A stretch of DNA of 64,000 nucleotides from Dysidea avara (lineage: Eukaryota > Porifera > Demospongiae > Dictyoceratida > Dysideidae). The notes beneath the pieces were generated by a model. It saw only the letters and a program-made list of their open reading frames with translations, had not been told where the DNA came from and searched no databases. The translations under genes were made by a program, and so were the position numbers. Shown in pieces: positions 36,217 through 48,036 of the stretch; position 1 is the first letter of the stretch; every line of letters begins with the position of its first letter. The stretch covers positions 9,079,479 to 9,143,478 of the forward strand of contig NC_089278.1 in assembly GCF_963678975.1 (NCBI RefSeq), given 5' to 3'.

Positions 36217-39200
36217 TAAAAAAAAAATTAGTAGCGAATTTCACTAATAATTTCTGCCACATGCAATACTCACTATAATTCAGTTTTTAAGTCAAGGCCG
36301 GCTCAGCAGCATGGAACACCCACTAATCTTTGGTCTGTAAGATCGAATAAAGCAATCACATATTCTGGTCTACTTTGGATAACAACACTATACCATTAAC
36401 TAGAATCAGGACATATGTCAGCGATGAGTCGATCTGGTAGTGGGATTATGGGCGTATTGTGGTGCTCAACCGACAGGCTTTAAATGGAATCAGAAGAGCC
36501 TGTGAGACATGCCTGGCTGATCTTATAATGACGGTCTTAAACCGTGACCGGCATGTACTGTTAGCATAAGTTTCAGGCTCAAATTGTTCCTAGAAAACTA
36601 GCCTGACATACTTCAAGAGACATTTGGGTCTAACCCAGCCACATAAGATGTACCAGCCTTAAAGCGGAACATCAGTTTTAGCCCCAAATGTAGTACAAGC
36701 ACCACCGCTATAAGCCCAATACCCACATAAGCAAATAGAGATATTTGCAGTTAACTGAGAGTGAGTAACCATTACAGATTAAAACGAGTGACATACGTAA
36801 ACCAATCAATATACTACAGAATGTCAAGTAATAGTGAAAAATTAATAGCGTTCCCAGTTGCTCGGAGGATCAGACTGAACATTTGGAGAGAACTGGAGAG
36901 ACCTGGGCCAACTTTTGTGGGTGTATCTTGATGTAAAGAAGATATGCCGAACTTTTCCATCGGCCGAGAGTTTGAATAGTAGAATCTTGGATACCCACCA
37001 TTGCCGCAGTCGTTGCTGCACCTCTTCGAAAACTGTGGCCAGCAAAGTTGTGAGCTGGTAGGTTAGCGGCTGTAAGTGCTGCCCTAACTTCCTTCACGAA
37101 TTTTGGCTTTGACAATGGGGAACCATCTTCCCACTGGAACAAGGGACCAGGCTTATTTCCTCTTCGAGCCAGGTATCTCAGGAGAGCTGACACAGGACAA
37201 AGGTCATCACCTGTCTTACCCATGACTACCGTTACCCCCTTCCTGGCTTGATCTGTTTTTGAATGCTTGATCGTCAAGGAAATTGAACTAGGTTGATACT
37301 CGTGGTCAGCACGTAGGTCTTCAAACGACAGGTGAGTGTTTGGATCAAACTCCTTCTCTCGTGACACTGTAATTTCACCCGACCTGCAGAAGGAGAAGAA
37401 GTTAGTGGTGGCAGCTGCCCAGAGCAAAGTGGATTTGAAAGCTTCATCCTTCTTAGCAAACCAAACAGTCTTCATTTTCCGTAGGATCATGGGGGTAATT
37501 GGAAGTCGAGCTCTAGGGGCTTTTCCACGTTTACCGGCCTCTACCGATATGCCTCGGAGTATCTGTCTGAGCCGAGGCATCTGGGCCATGTTGGGGTCAC
37601 CGAAACCCATTGCCACTTGGACTTGACGAACTCCTGACAAATAAGTCTTCACTGTGCTGTGAACCAATCCCTGCTCCGCTAGGCAAGTGGCAAAGTAGCA
37701 GAGGATACTCTCTGAAGTAGGAAAAGGGGTGAGGCCAAAATCATGGCAAAATTGACTGTAACGACGTTCTGCTACCTTGTAGGTTTTGTGCGAGGAGGTC
37801 GCTAGAGCTGATGTAAAGTAGCGATGAACAGCTTTGTCCAGGACATGGACGTCCATGTGATGTTTTGGGAGATGATGGTCAGTAATGACTGAGGAATCCT
37901 TGTTGGGATGCGGGAAGCCAGTGGAACCTGTGTGAAGAAGATGCTTAAGTTATTACGCGATAAAGAATCAGCAGCAATGTTATTCTTTCCTGCTATATGA
38001 GAGGCAAAGAACCAGAAGTTGTGATATGAAGCAAAGAAAACCAGGAGTCGTACTAAATGCATCAAGTGGCTGTCTTTACAAAATAAAGTATTCACCACAT
38101 GCACCACTGCCATATTGTCGGTGTGGAAGTGAACAATTTTTCCAGACCAGTGACCACCAAAGATGGCTGCGGAGATGACGATTGGGATCATTTCTTTAGT
38201 GGCAATAGGAAGATGCGTCAGCCGGGAGTTCCACTGGAAATGGAACCACCTACTGTCGTAGAAAGCCCCGCACCCCCAAGATCCTGATGCATCTGAGGTC
38301 AGTGTGATGTCTGCTGTTTGCCTTCCCAAGTCCCACAACATCGATATACCGTTCCATGTGGATATGAAAAGGTGCCACCATAGGATATCCGCCTGGGCGG
38401 GAACATTCAGACGCACATGATGGGTGGGCAGGGTACCAACATTCTGGGCTGTATACAAGCGTCTCAGAAAGGGGCGGCCAGGGCGAATAACCTTAGTTGC
38501 AAACTGCAACAAGCCCACTAAGCTCTCTAGATCCCCCTTCGACACTGATCTTTCTAGTACGAGCGCAGCTAGCTCCCTCTTTAACTGTGAGAGCTTATCT
38601 TCTGGTAGGCGTAACTGTAAGTTAACAGTATCTACCTCAATCCCCAAGAATTTGAGAGACTGAGAGGGCCCCTCCAATTTAGAATGTTCCATAGGCACCC
38701 CTAGTTTCTCCCATACCTTTATCAGAATGTTTTTCTGGGCTGTGGCCTCTGCATAGTCTTTTGCTACTAGGATGAAGTCGTCTAGATAGTGAAGTAGGTT
38801 GTGGATCCCTTGGTTTAGAAGGATCCACTGAATTGCATCCGCCGCAGCTGAAAAATTTTTTGGAGCAGATCGCAACCCGAAAGGTAGGGTCTGATCTATG
38901 TAGACTGAATTTTCCCACTGTACTCCCAAGAGGTGGCAGTCATCAGGGTGAACTTTGATCATCCTGTAGGCCTCTTTAACATCGGCTTTTACTAGCAAAG
39001 CACCTCTACCATTGTTGAGGACCAAGGCCGAAAGGTGGTCTACAGAGCAGTAGGTCAATGAAGACAGTGATCGAGAAATACCATCATTGACACTGAAGGA
39101 TTCTGGGGATGAAAGGTCGACTATCAGGCGCCATTTCCCAGGCTTCCCTTTCTTTGGGATTATCCCAATTGGGCTGGAGTGAACATTCTTGGGCCAGAAG

Positions 39201-41940
39201 TATGGAGGAAGCTTGACCATACGACCCAGTAGAACTTCTCTGTGAAGGTATTCGGAAATGATGTTAGGGACTGATGATGGCCTGTTACCAGGGGAGGTGC
39301 CCAATTGTTGCTGTCTATTAAAACCAATTCGGAACCCTTGCTGAATTCCGCTAACAATGTACTCCGCGAACCGACGATCTGGGAGAAGGGCTGACCACTG
39401 GGACTGGATCAGTGGGGAACATGCCCTGCCACCAAGTTGGCACCCATGGGTCTCACTGAGTGGTCTACACAAGTCCAATGTCAACAAATCTTCAATGTAC
39501 ATATAGGAGTTGCTCCGTAGCATACCCCTGGTATGGAGATCCAGGTCTAAGGAAAAATAAGAACCCTCAGGTAGGATCACACCTTTAGAGGTGGAAAAGA
39601 GGGTTACGTAATCAGCTGGGTCTTCCCTATAAAATATATTTTATTTTATTGGTTTGTAAAGCCTAATTTTTTATATATATTGAAATAAATACCTGTATGT
39701 ATTTTGCAGGGAACCTACTGTATGAGTGTATGAATAGTTGTCAAGAAGACCCAGGTGATATATACTGTGAAGAACGTTGAGCAACACAAGTTACAAATTT
39801 CTAATTGCTGAAGTATGTTATTAAGAAAAGGGATTGCATCATGTAATGATTACAATACAACAAAAACTGGGCCGCCTTGAACCTGCAAGATCGTGCCCGC
39901 AAACAGTTCAGCCTAATCTAAATCATAAAAATCAAAGATAATTGAAGTCCGTTGTCACTACTGGCACTGTCTACTTTGACCGCTTTGGGGCTGTAGTGCA
40001 GGATGAAGCAGGATGTGGACCACCACACAGCCAACACGAGTGAGAGTAAGGACAGTTCATTGTCACAGCGGCCCTTAAAATTCCAACGGAAGCAAGCCGC
40101 TTTTGAACTTGGGTTGGATGATTTTCTACTTCCACTAGACTGTTGAGTAGGCTGGGTGTGTGATGACGACGATGCCAAGCGCTGCTGCGCCGACAGACAG
40201 TGGCCATAGATGGTGAAATTTAACTCACCCCATTGGCGGACGTTTCTAGCTGCTGCCCACTGCCGAAAGTCAACATCGTATTTCATCCATTGGGGACCTA
40301 ATTCCTGAGAGAGTTGTAGGATGAGATGGAGATGGGCTATCAGGCCGGTAGCTTGTGTTGGTGTGGTTGAATCAGCCGAGGTTAGCACAGCCATGTAGCG
40401 TGAGAATGCTTTAAGCCATGAAAGTATGTCGGTGATTTGTCTTCGACGACGCTGTGCTTGTTCTTGATCAATGACGAGGATTTGACCACATCCCGAAGGT
40501 TGGAAGGTAAAACTCTCTGGCTGGCGATGATCATCAAGCAAAAAGGCTAAATCCACATACTCCCAACGTCTTATCCTTTCGATGAGTTTTGTAGGAAGTG
40601 GAGGTAGGCCCTCTGCAATTACTGTGCTGACTCCTGTTGAAACGGATGGAGGATCCTCTTCAGAGGGCAAGCCCAGAGGGGGCAGGGCAGGTCCGGTCGC
40701 AAGGAGAGGATCGACGGGTAGGTGGAATCCTATAGCTCCTCCAGAAGCATCTGTGAATGACAGGTAATTGTTGACTGTCTTGTTATTAAAAGACGGCTGG
40801 AGGCTCAGCGAGCTGGACGGCTGATACCAAGCCACTGGCGAGACGACGTAGGTACCGCTCAGCGCAGCCGGGACTGAGTGTCTGCCAGCAAGACTGGGAC
40901 TAGCGTCTACCAGCTCTACCGGGACTCTACGTCCACCAGCTTGCGCGAAGGCGACTACGAAGTCGACATCGCTGTGGAGAGGCTTCGTGGCGTGTGCGTC
41001 AGGTGAATGACGCCGAGTGCCACCCCACGTCGCACGAGGTAGTCGCGTGCCGAGGGTTGCACATCGTACCGGGCAGTTTATGGGTGCCCAGCCGCCCACT
41101 CGCTGTCAGCCAAGCTAAAGAAATGCGTGCAATCATGAGGTATAGCTGCGTGACTTACCTGAAGCGGGTGACGAAGACGCCAGGTTGGAAGCCGGATCTG
41201 ATGTCGTCAGTGGGTTGGCGCTCGCTCCCGTTCCGCCACGAGATTGTATCAAATCCGCCACGGCGGTAACTAGTTGCTGGACCGTAGTGGTCGAGAGTGA
41301 TGGTAACGCCGGCGGTGGAGCAGTCGCAACCGCTGGAGGAGTAGAGGTTGGTGCGGTGTCGTCTGACGCGGACGAAGGTGCACCGGGGACATCATTTCGG
41401 TCATGGTTGCTCATGGCGGTAGTCGACAAGAAGAGCAGAACACGAACAACAACTTCAGCAGCGTGTTTACGCAAATGTGTCTGCGCTCTGTGGGGCCTAC
41501 TTTGAAGTGAGCGCCTGAATGGTAGGAATGCACCCACTGGGGGTTGTCTAACCGGTTTGGGTGCCCTTACAGGTAGCACCATGTCTGTCCTGCTAGTTAA
41601 CCCTGTTTAACCTACGGTTAAACTTGCATTATTTTATGGAAAACAACTTAAAGCTAAAGTACACTAGATTTGTTATTTTAAGAGATAAATTTGCCGGTAC
41701 TATTGACATTGTGCAGACTCTTATTATAGCTTCCTAAAACACAGTAAGATTGGTCTACCCAATGTTTTAAAAGTGCTGGTTTTAAGTAGTGACCATCACT
41801 ATACTTTCTTGTAGTGACTCTCACTATCTAGTAGTGAAGAGTAGTGACGGTTACTACAAAATTAATAGTTAACATCACTAAATAAAAGTAGTGAGTATAT
41901 TGTGGCAGACATTAGTAGTTACCTTCACTAGTTGGGTTTT
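36217..41940 (-). mobile_element. DIRS-like tyrosine-recombinase retroelement
   Basis: About 5.7 kb on the minus strand. Parts in order: a Gag-like region with a zinc-knuckle-like end (41582-39918), reverse transcriptase with RNase H (39580-37802), and a tyrosine recombinase (37856-36870) that overlaps the RT frame, the arrangement typical of the DIRS order. Imperfect inverted terminal repeats are visible: TCTGCCACATGCAATACTCA near 36252 is mirrored by complementary sequence near 41905. The long frames look largely whole with few breaks. The ends have drifted apart, so it is not brand new; I cannot date it further. It lies inside a minisatellite. Confidence 0.85.
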
Positions 41941-41944
41941 ATTG

Positions 41945-41985
41945 TGTGCAGAGAGTTCAGTTACATTACAAGTCACTACGTAGCG
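41945..41985. repeat. Minisatellite, right part, beyond the DIRS element
   Basis: GCAGAGAGTTCAGTTACATT followed by ACAAGTCAC repeats the unit of the 35800-36213 array. This brackets the retroelement and gives its outer limits. Confidence 0.7.
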
Positions 41986-42129
41986 GTAAAGCTGTGACTT
42001 GGACAAGTGTACATAACCAATTGCTGGCTCTCTATATCCAATTGATTAACCAATTAATTGGCTTATTTTTACATTTTCCAATATACTAGCTAATATATAG
42101 TGTTCTATATTAATGACATTACATCATAT

Positions 42130-42960
42130 ATTCATCAAAGCCAGTTCGTGAAATTTGCTGATGTTTTAAGCACATCTGTACTGCAATTCCCTACAAGAAG
42201 ATATCATTGCTTTATTTACTTGGTCCAGGGAGACAGATCTGAATTTTAACCGTAAAATGTTTGTATATCTATCATTTAAACGTCAGTTTGAAACCACCTA
42301 CGCCATTTCAGATATGACTATACCATCAAAGAATTAGGACTTATATTATCTGAGAATTTAAGTTGGGACAAGCACTATAAATCAATTTCTGCTCATACCT
42401 ATAAGGTATTGGGACTAATATATCGTCCTATTGCTTCTACCCATCTACCTCACATTATATATCTCAATGGTTTGATCTCAACTACTCTAAAGTATGGCAT
42501 CCACATCTGATGAAAGACACCCTGACTAGTGAACAAATTCAGTTCCATGCCACCAAATATTTATTGAATGACTACACCAGTAGCTACAAAACCCGTTTAT
42601 ATAATAAAACTAAGGATCCTTACCTTGATGTACTTGTGACAAGATATATTATCAAATCACTGAATCAAGATACAAACTAAACAGTTCAATATTCACGATT
42701 ACTAGTTTTGCTAACACCAGATCTGGTGCAGTAACAAACTGATTATCCCTCATCATTAAATAATGTTCTTATTCTCATAGATTACCAACTCTCTGGAACG
42801 CCATGCCCATCCTTAATTTGGACTTAACATTTCATCTGCTAAAATCAACACTGAAAGCCTTTCTCTGGGATCATTTTCTAACTAATTTTTGATGATAATA
42901 ACAACTGCACATTGCACTATCTGTGCCCTTGTTCAAGATGCTATCAGTCACGTCCTCCCA
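42130..42960 (+). mobile_element. LINE fragment, RT C-terminal half
   Basis: Frames around 42310-42510 read YTIKELGLILSENLSWDKHY and TYKVLGLIYRPIAS, the classic region after the RT palm of CR1/L2/Jockey-type LINEs (xLGVxxSxxLxWxxHI...KAxxxLGLI). Upstream, FVKFADDV at about 42150 resembles the FADD catalytic box. Frame changes and stops show it is dead. It is truncated at the 5' end. Confidence 0.7.
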
Positions 42961-43134
42961 CCTCAAATATTATATATGTAAATATATACCACACCTGTGG
43001 TTGAGATCAACAGCACCGCACTGTGGTATATAACTGATATACCACACTTTGCGGCTATGCTTACCATATATGGTGTAACTTCACACATTCCGCGAAATCC
43101 TTATCTAACGGTAAACAAGTCTCTAATAACAAAC

Positions 43135-43440
43135 GCCTAAATCAACCAACATTTATTCACCTGAGCAATTTTTGATGAACTCTTGTCTCCTTTACTAACT
43201 AACTCTTGTCTCCTTTACTAACTTCAATAATCGTGAGTAGATGGGCGTGGCACCGCTAGAGTCTAAAATGCCTGATCAATCAAGGATTTCAAGTCTCTAA
43301 TACTGACAAGAGCCTAGAATCATTCACCTGAGCAAGGAAGATTTTCGATGAACTCTTGTCTCCTTCACTAATCGCGTGAGTAATGGGCATGGCACCACTA
43401 AAGAATCTAAAATGTCTGATCCATCAAGGATGTCTACTCA
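43135..43440. repeat. Duplicated CACCTGAGCAA...GAACTCTTGTCTCC block
   Basis: CATTTATTCACCTGAGCAAT at about 43150 and ATTCACCTGAGCAAGGAAGA at about 43322 each lead into GATGAACTCTTGTCTCCTT, GGGC(G/A)TGGCACC and GTCTAAAATG(C/T)CTGAT words. This is a tandem duplication of about 170 bp with moderate divergence. Confidence 0.6.
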
Positions 43441-43495
43441 ACAGGTGCTGTTTCACTATACCTTGCTATCTATAATTGTTTCATCCACTGGGTAA

Positions 43496-43607
43496 CAGTT
43501 ATAACACGATTACTTGGGATATGACAAAAATATACACACTCGCGCCTGTGGCACTCGTGCGTATATTTTTGTCATATCCCTTGTAAGCGTGTTATAACTA
43601 CAAAATG
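43496..43607. repeat. Fold-back repeat, about 110 bp
   Basis: GTTATAACACGATTACTTGG plus GATATGACAAAAATATACAC on the left mirrors GTATATTTTTGTCATATCCC and CGTGTTATAAC on the right, with a GC-rich 20-bp loop (CTCGCGCCTGTGGCACTCGT). A hairpin MITE or a strong cruciform candidate. Confidence 0.75.
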
Positions 43608-43763
43608 TAAATACTGTAAGTATTGTAATGTAATGTACAAAATGGCTGTTGGTAAATGTTACCATCAGATCTTTGGTGTGTTCACACCATAAAGCAATAA
43701 ATAAAATAATTATTGTATAACCAATTCACAGTCCTATACCCTATAGACATGTTGTGGTCTGGG

Positions 43764-44239
43764 CAACGTTGAAACCGGGTCACTACTGCTGACCCGGATG
43801 TGACCCGGATTAATTAAAGCTGAGACGTGTTTCGGCTAGTCTCGGGTGAGCAAACGAGTCTACATTTTGAGCGTTCGATTCGTGTTGAGTAAATATTGCA
43901 ACTTCAGTCTAGCTGTAGGTTGAAGACCAAAAAAAAAAAAAAAAAAAAAAAGAAGGTCTTCACCTACTGACAATAGCTACCCCTCAACATAGATAACCTC
44001 AGTTTCGTGCTACATACTGCACTTACTAACAAATAGGCGTGGCTGAGCATATGTCGGTAATGCGATAAGTGGGCGTGGCTCACGAAAGAGCTACGCGATA
44101 GCGTTTATAAGTTCCACGTCGTCAAACGAACAATTTCGTTTCTCACGTGATCCAATCCGGGTCAGACCAGGATAAATTGTAAACCGGGTCAGACCCGGAG
44201 AAAATGTGACCCGGATGACCCGACCCGGTTTCAACGCTG
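43764..44239. mobile_element. hAT-like non-autonomous element, CCGGGTC family, copy B
   Basis: Same ends as copy A (CAACGTTGAAACCGGGTCA and the inverted CAGCGTTGAAACCGGGTCGG), flanked by GGTCTGGG and GATCTGGG (7 of 8). It has a longer A-run (about 23 bp) and small deletions against copy A, but is otherwise highly similar, so both inserted fairly recently. No coding capacity. Confidence 0.85.
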
Positions 44240-45716
44240 GATCTGGGGCGTGGCACTCTATAAAATCACATGCGCACAATAAGATACCATAAATGTATGT
44301 GGTCTATGCTAGGAAATTTAAAAAAAAATACTATTGCGAAGGAATCATACTGAAAGGTAGATTATTGCTGGCTATACAGAGTGAGTTAGTAGGTGAAAGC
44401 ACATAACATATATACTTGTGCCCAGTGACTAATTCTGTTTAGGGAAGGTTTTCGTAATAGAACACGACACTTTTGCCCCCAGAATTCCAAAGCCATAGCA
44501 ACTTTTTACTGGACCATGCCTTAGGTCATGCACAACATGCTTTAGGTCACAACACATCTTAGCTACATTACAAGTCTCTGTATAGATAGTTAAACTTCAT
44601 TACAAGTTTCTTTGTTGAGAGTTCAGCTATAGTAATCCTACATGCATGTGGATCATTCAGCTATTTAGCAAGCCACATTGTAGTTCAGTCAACAAGTATA
44701 GCTCCACATGTCTCAGTAGCTATTCGAATGTTTTTCGTGCATTTCTATACTACAAATAGATATGGCTACAGACAAAATCTTCTCTGTTCCTCATTCCTGC
44801 ATGTATAAGGAAAAAGAACTGAAGCCTCAAAGCTGAAGAAATGAAACCAAACCACAGCTAAGCTGTATAAAGTGTGAGGCAGTTGTGAAATCAAACTAGT
44901 GCAAGGTGGCCAAGAAATGGCTGCGATGACGTTAATTCCAAGGTATTAACATGCTACTGACCTTTGATTTTACAACTTAGCCTGCCTTTTCTGAGGGCCG
45001 CACACTTAATTTACAGCTTAGCTGCTTTGGCTTAGAAATATAAATTGAACAGCATGCATACCATTGAGCCGCGCCGACATGTATACAAGATACAGACACG
45101 CCCATAACACACCCCTTTTAGTACTCCCCGTATACATAATCAGCCTTAGCGATGCGTTTTAACAGTATCTCGGTGAATATCTATCAGTATGTAATACTTA
45201 GTCTTGTTTGGCTAGACCACTTTTCTCCCTACTGTCATGCCGGGTGACTCAGTGACAACGGAGAGCCGAGGCCCGAGCCGGAGAGAGAGAAAAAACGGTC
45301 TGGCCGCGCGAGACTATGTAGACCCCGCTAATACTTACACTCGTACTTGCGCGTTATCTGCTTTACCAGTTGGGCACTAGAGGGTGAACCGGTCAAATCC
45401 AAAAGTCACAGACGGAGCCTGTACGAGGTACGTACCACATCAGCAGATTTATACTATGCCGAGGCGAGAAGTTACCTTAAAAGGTAGTAAATAGTAGATA
45501 ACACCATAGATATGATATTATGGGGTACTACTAGTATACTTGTACAGTTCTCCGCCCCCACACAAAAAGAAAAAAAGCGGTCTGGGCACGAGACTAACTT
45601 GTACAGTGTACACATCACATCAAATCAAAACAACGACCACACGACCAAACATCACGTGATAGTTTGGCGGGTGTTTATGAACCCAGGCGGGAGTGAGGAA
45701 CGTCCGTGAGGAAGAA
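44240..45716. other. Spacer upstream of DONSON
   Basis: No supported gene. It contains worn GTTCAGCTA minisatellite units (44560-44700) and a word GGTCTGG(C/G)C(G)CGAGACTA seen near 45297 and 45580 and, in variant form, at 51669. The DONSON promoter should lie in the last few hundred bases. Confidence 0.45.
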
Positions 45717-47944
45717 ATGACAGACTGTAGCACCTACATTGCTAGTGATAAAGATTGGCACTGGAAAAAACCAACTGAAGTAATTAAACTGAGAAAAAAG
45801 AAGCGCCTTTCAACCCTGGACAAAAAGTCGAAGGAGAACAGCGCCACTAGTTTGGCTGTGAAGGAAGCACCTCCACTAACAAAGCCCAATCCATTTCGAA
45901 CAAAACGTTCCGAAATTAAGAGCCTAGAAAAGGGAATTAAAGAAAGTGTTTTATATCAGGAGGTGTTACTTAAAGTAAGAACATATATAATTGCAGTGAT
46001 GTTTAGAGTAGTGGTGGCTACAAGAGACAGGGTTGGGTCCAGAAATGTAGTGTGGGACCTTGACTTTGTGTGTCAGAGGTGTAGCAAGTGGTTGTTGAGT
46101 GATACTGGTGGCTATTTTATTTGAGTGGTGGTCGGTACCGTCCACTGTGCGCACATTCCTGAATTTGTGACTTAATAACATTTGTCATTTATTTCAGGTT
46201 AAGACAGAGCAGCGTGAACCGTTATGCGGCATAGAGAACACTATGGTAAAGAATGTTTTACTGCCTGGAAAAGAGGTACAGTGTAAAAATATTCCAAACC
46301 TAAAACTGCTCTTATTACGTGCTCAGGAAATCAATCCTGGTTCTGATTCATTCCCGACTGACTGGAGTCTCAAACTCAAGGCTAGATTCACATCAGTACA
46401 TCCTTTCTCATGGGGATCAGTAATGTCATCAATTGAAGAAGCATCTGGTATCACCAACTTTACCAGATGTTCTGCTGATGAAAATCTCAAGATCAAAGTA
46501 AATGTGTTAACAGTTTTTAAAAGTGGTGTTACATTTTGTTGTATGGCAGACTCCAGACCAACACTTGTCCACATTACAACAGTGTTTGATGCAGTGGATT
46601 CATCCGGACACTGCTTGGAATATCACAAGTCTTAATGAGACCATTCTTTCTACTATGCATCATCAATGGTAATAAACTACAACATTTAGCTACATTTGTC
46701 ATCTGTTGTCTTGCAGGTCTACAAGTTTTAATTCTTTATATCATCTGTATCAAGCTGGGATATGTCCATACTTTTATGTGGTTGCTCAAAACTTTGTGGT
46801 GCTCTTCTTGCTCAAGGGGTTTGCTGGAACTGAAGTAAATACAGTTTACATTAGCCCAACTACCACAGGTCTACGGAAAGCCATGAAAATTGAAGGTTAG
46901 TATACAGTAATACGAGGCCTGTTACATACCTTCCTACAGGTATCACATTTAGCATGCCATTAGCTGAAACTAAACCAAAGCATGAACAGCAGGATGGTGA
47001 CATTGCTGACAAATCTGAGCTCAATACATGTAAGCAGAGAATACCTATCTCTCAATGTGTTGTGAATATATCATCTCCAAATAATAGCCGGGGCTTTCTA
47101 TTATCTTAAATAAGTCATGTGTCATTCGTTTGAGTTGTAATGACTGCCACGCTGTGTGATATCAGCTGTGTGCAACAACTGATATTATATGCCTGATATG
47201 AATAACTATTGCTTACAGCTACTTCAGACGATGAGGACAATGCATTATGGATGGCTAGTGTTGGAGTGAGACAGGAACAAGCAATCATCATGTATCCTAT
47301 ATGTTTGCTGTGCTACCTTGTTGTGGATACACCTTGTTCCTTAACAGTACACAGTAGTTCGGGGAACGATGGTTCTCACTTGGATTACCGGCCCAGCTCT
47401 CTGGTGAAGATTGAAGGAAACCAGATACATCCCTTCTTCAACTTCTTATTAAACTACCAACTTGGTAACACCAGTGGGATGCCCGCAACACTGCTATCTC
47501 CAGTAGCATTTAAAGGAGCAATACTCAGTTCACTGAAGGTGCTATATATATTCATGTATTGATAGTATCGTCACTTGTGTGTATTATTTGTAGAGCCAAC
47601 TTGGTAAGGCCAAACAGTATAAGAGCAAAAGAAACTACACAGAGATACACTATTTGGAGATTACTGGTTCTATTATGCCACAGCAATTGACTCAACTTTG
47701 TAGGCTAATGGCAGAGACACAAAATGGACACTTCTCTGTTACATTGTCCACAATGGCACCAACAGTGGCCTTTAACTTCCCTGTACATGAGCAAGTAGAC
47801 TGTGAGGAGACCAACAATGAAGTAACTAGCATGGCTGGACTCTCTGATATTGACATTAGACACTTTTCATCTCCTAGTGCACTAAATAAACAGGCTATTC
47901 AACGGTTACACTGTCACCACCACAAGTACAATTGGGAAGCATAA
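45717..47944 (+). CDS. DONSON: DONSON replication-fork protein
   Basis: Eight exons: 45717-45974, 46198-46497, 46514-46668, 46717-46895, 46940-47029, 47219-47291, 47355-47538, 47594-47944; 529 aa (human 566). DONSON helps assemble the CMG helicase at origins and protects replication forks in the nucleus. Seen: basic N-terminus (EVIKLRKKKRLSTLDKKSK), PTDWSLKLKARFTSVHPFSW in exon 2, LQQCLMQWIHPDTAW in exon 3, SLYHLYQAGICPYFYVVAQN and ISPTTTGLRKAMKIEG in exon 4, an acidic SDDEDNALWMASVGV in exon 6, TLLSPVAFKGAIL in exon 7 and LEITGSIMPQQL...YNWEA at the end; all match the family in order. Intron 2 is only 16 bp if the frame is right, which is odd. The exon 7 acceptor was chosen to avoid a stop. 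Start: the ATG giving MTDCSTYIAS. The stop is 92 bp from the convergent dynamin gene. Confidence 0.92.
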
Positions 47945-48036
47945 ATGGTATTTATTTATTTATAAATGTGTATAATATGTCAATTTTGTGTATTACTTTC
48001 TCAACACACTTCATAAAAAGTGAAGTTATTGTCAAC

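Noticed and set aside
45512-45709. 65-aa frame upstream of DONSON
   Set aside because: No similarity, overlaps the DONSON 5' region and contains a dispersed GGTCTGGGCACGAGACTA repeat.
45693-45716. Upstream GTG extension of DONSON
   Set aside because: No ATG in the extension; the ATG at 45717 gives a family-like N-terminus.
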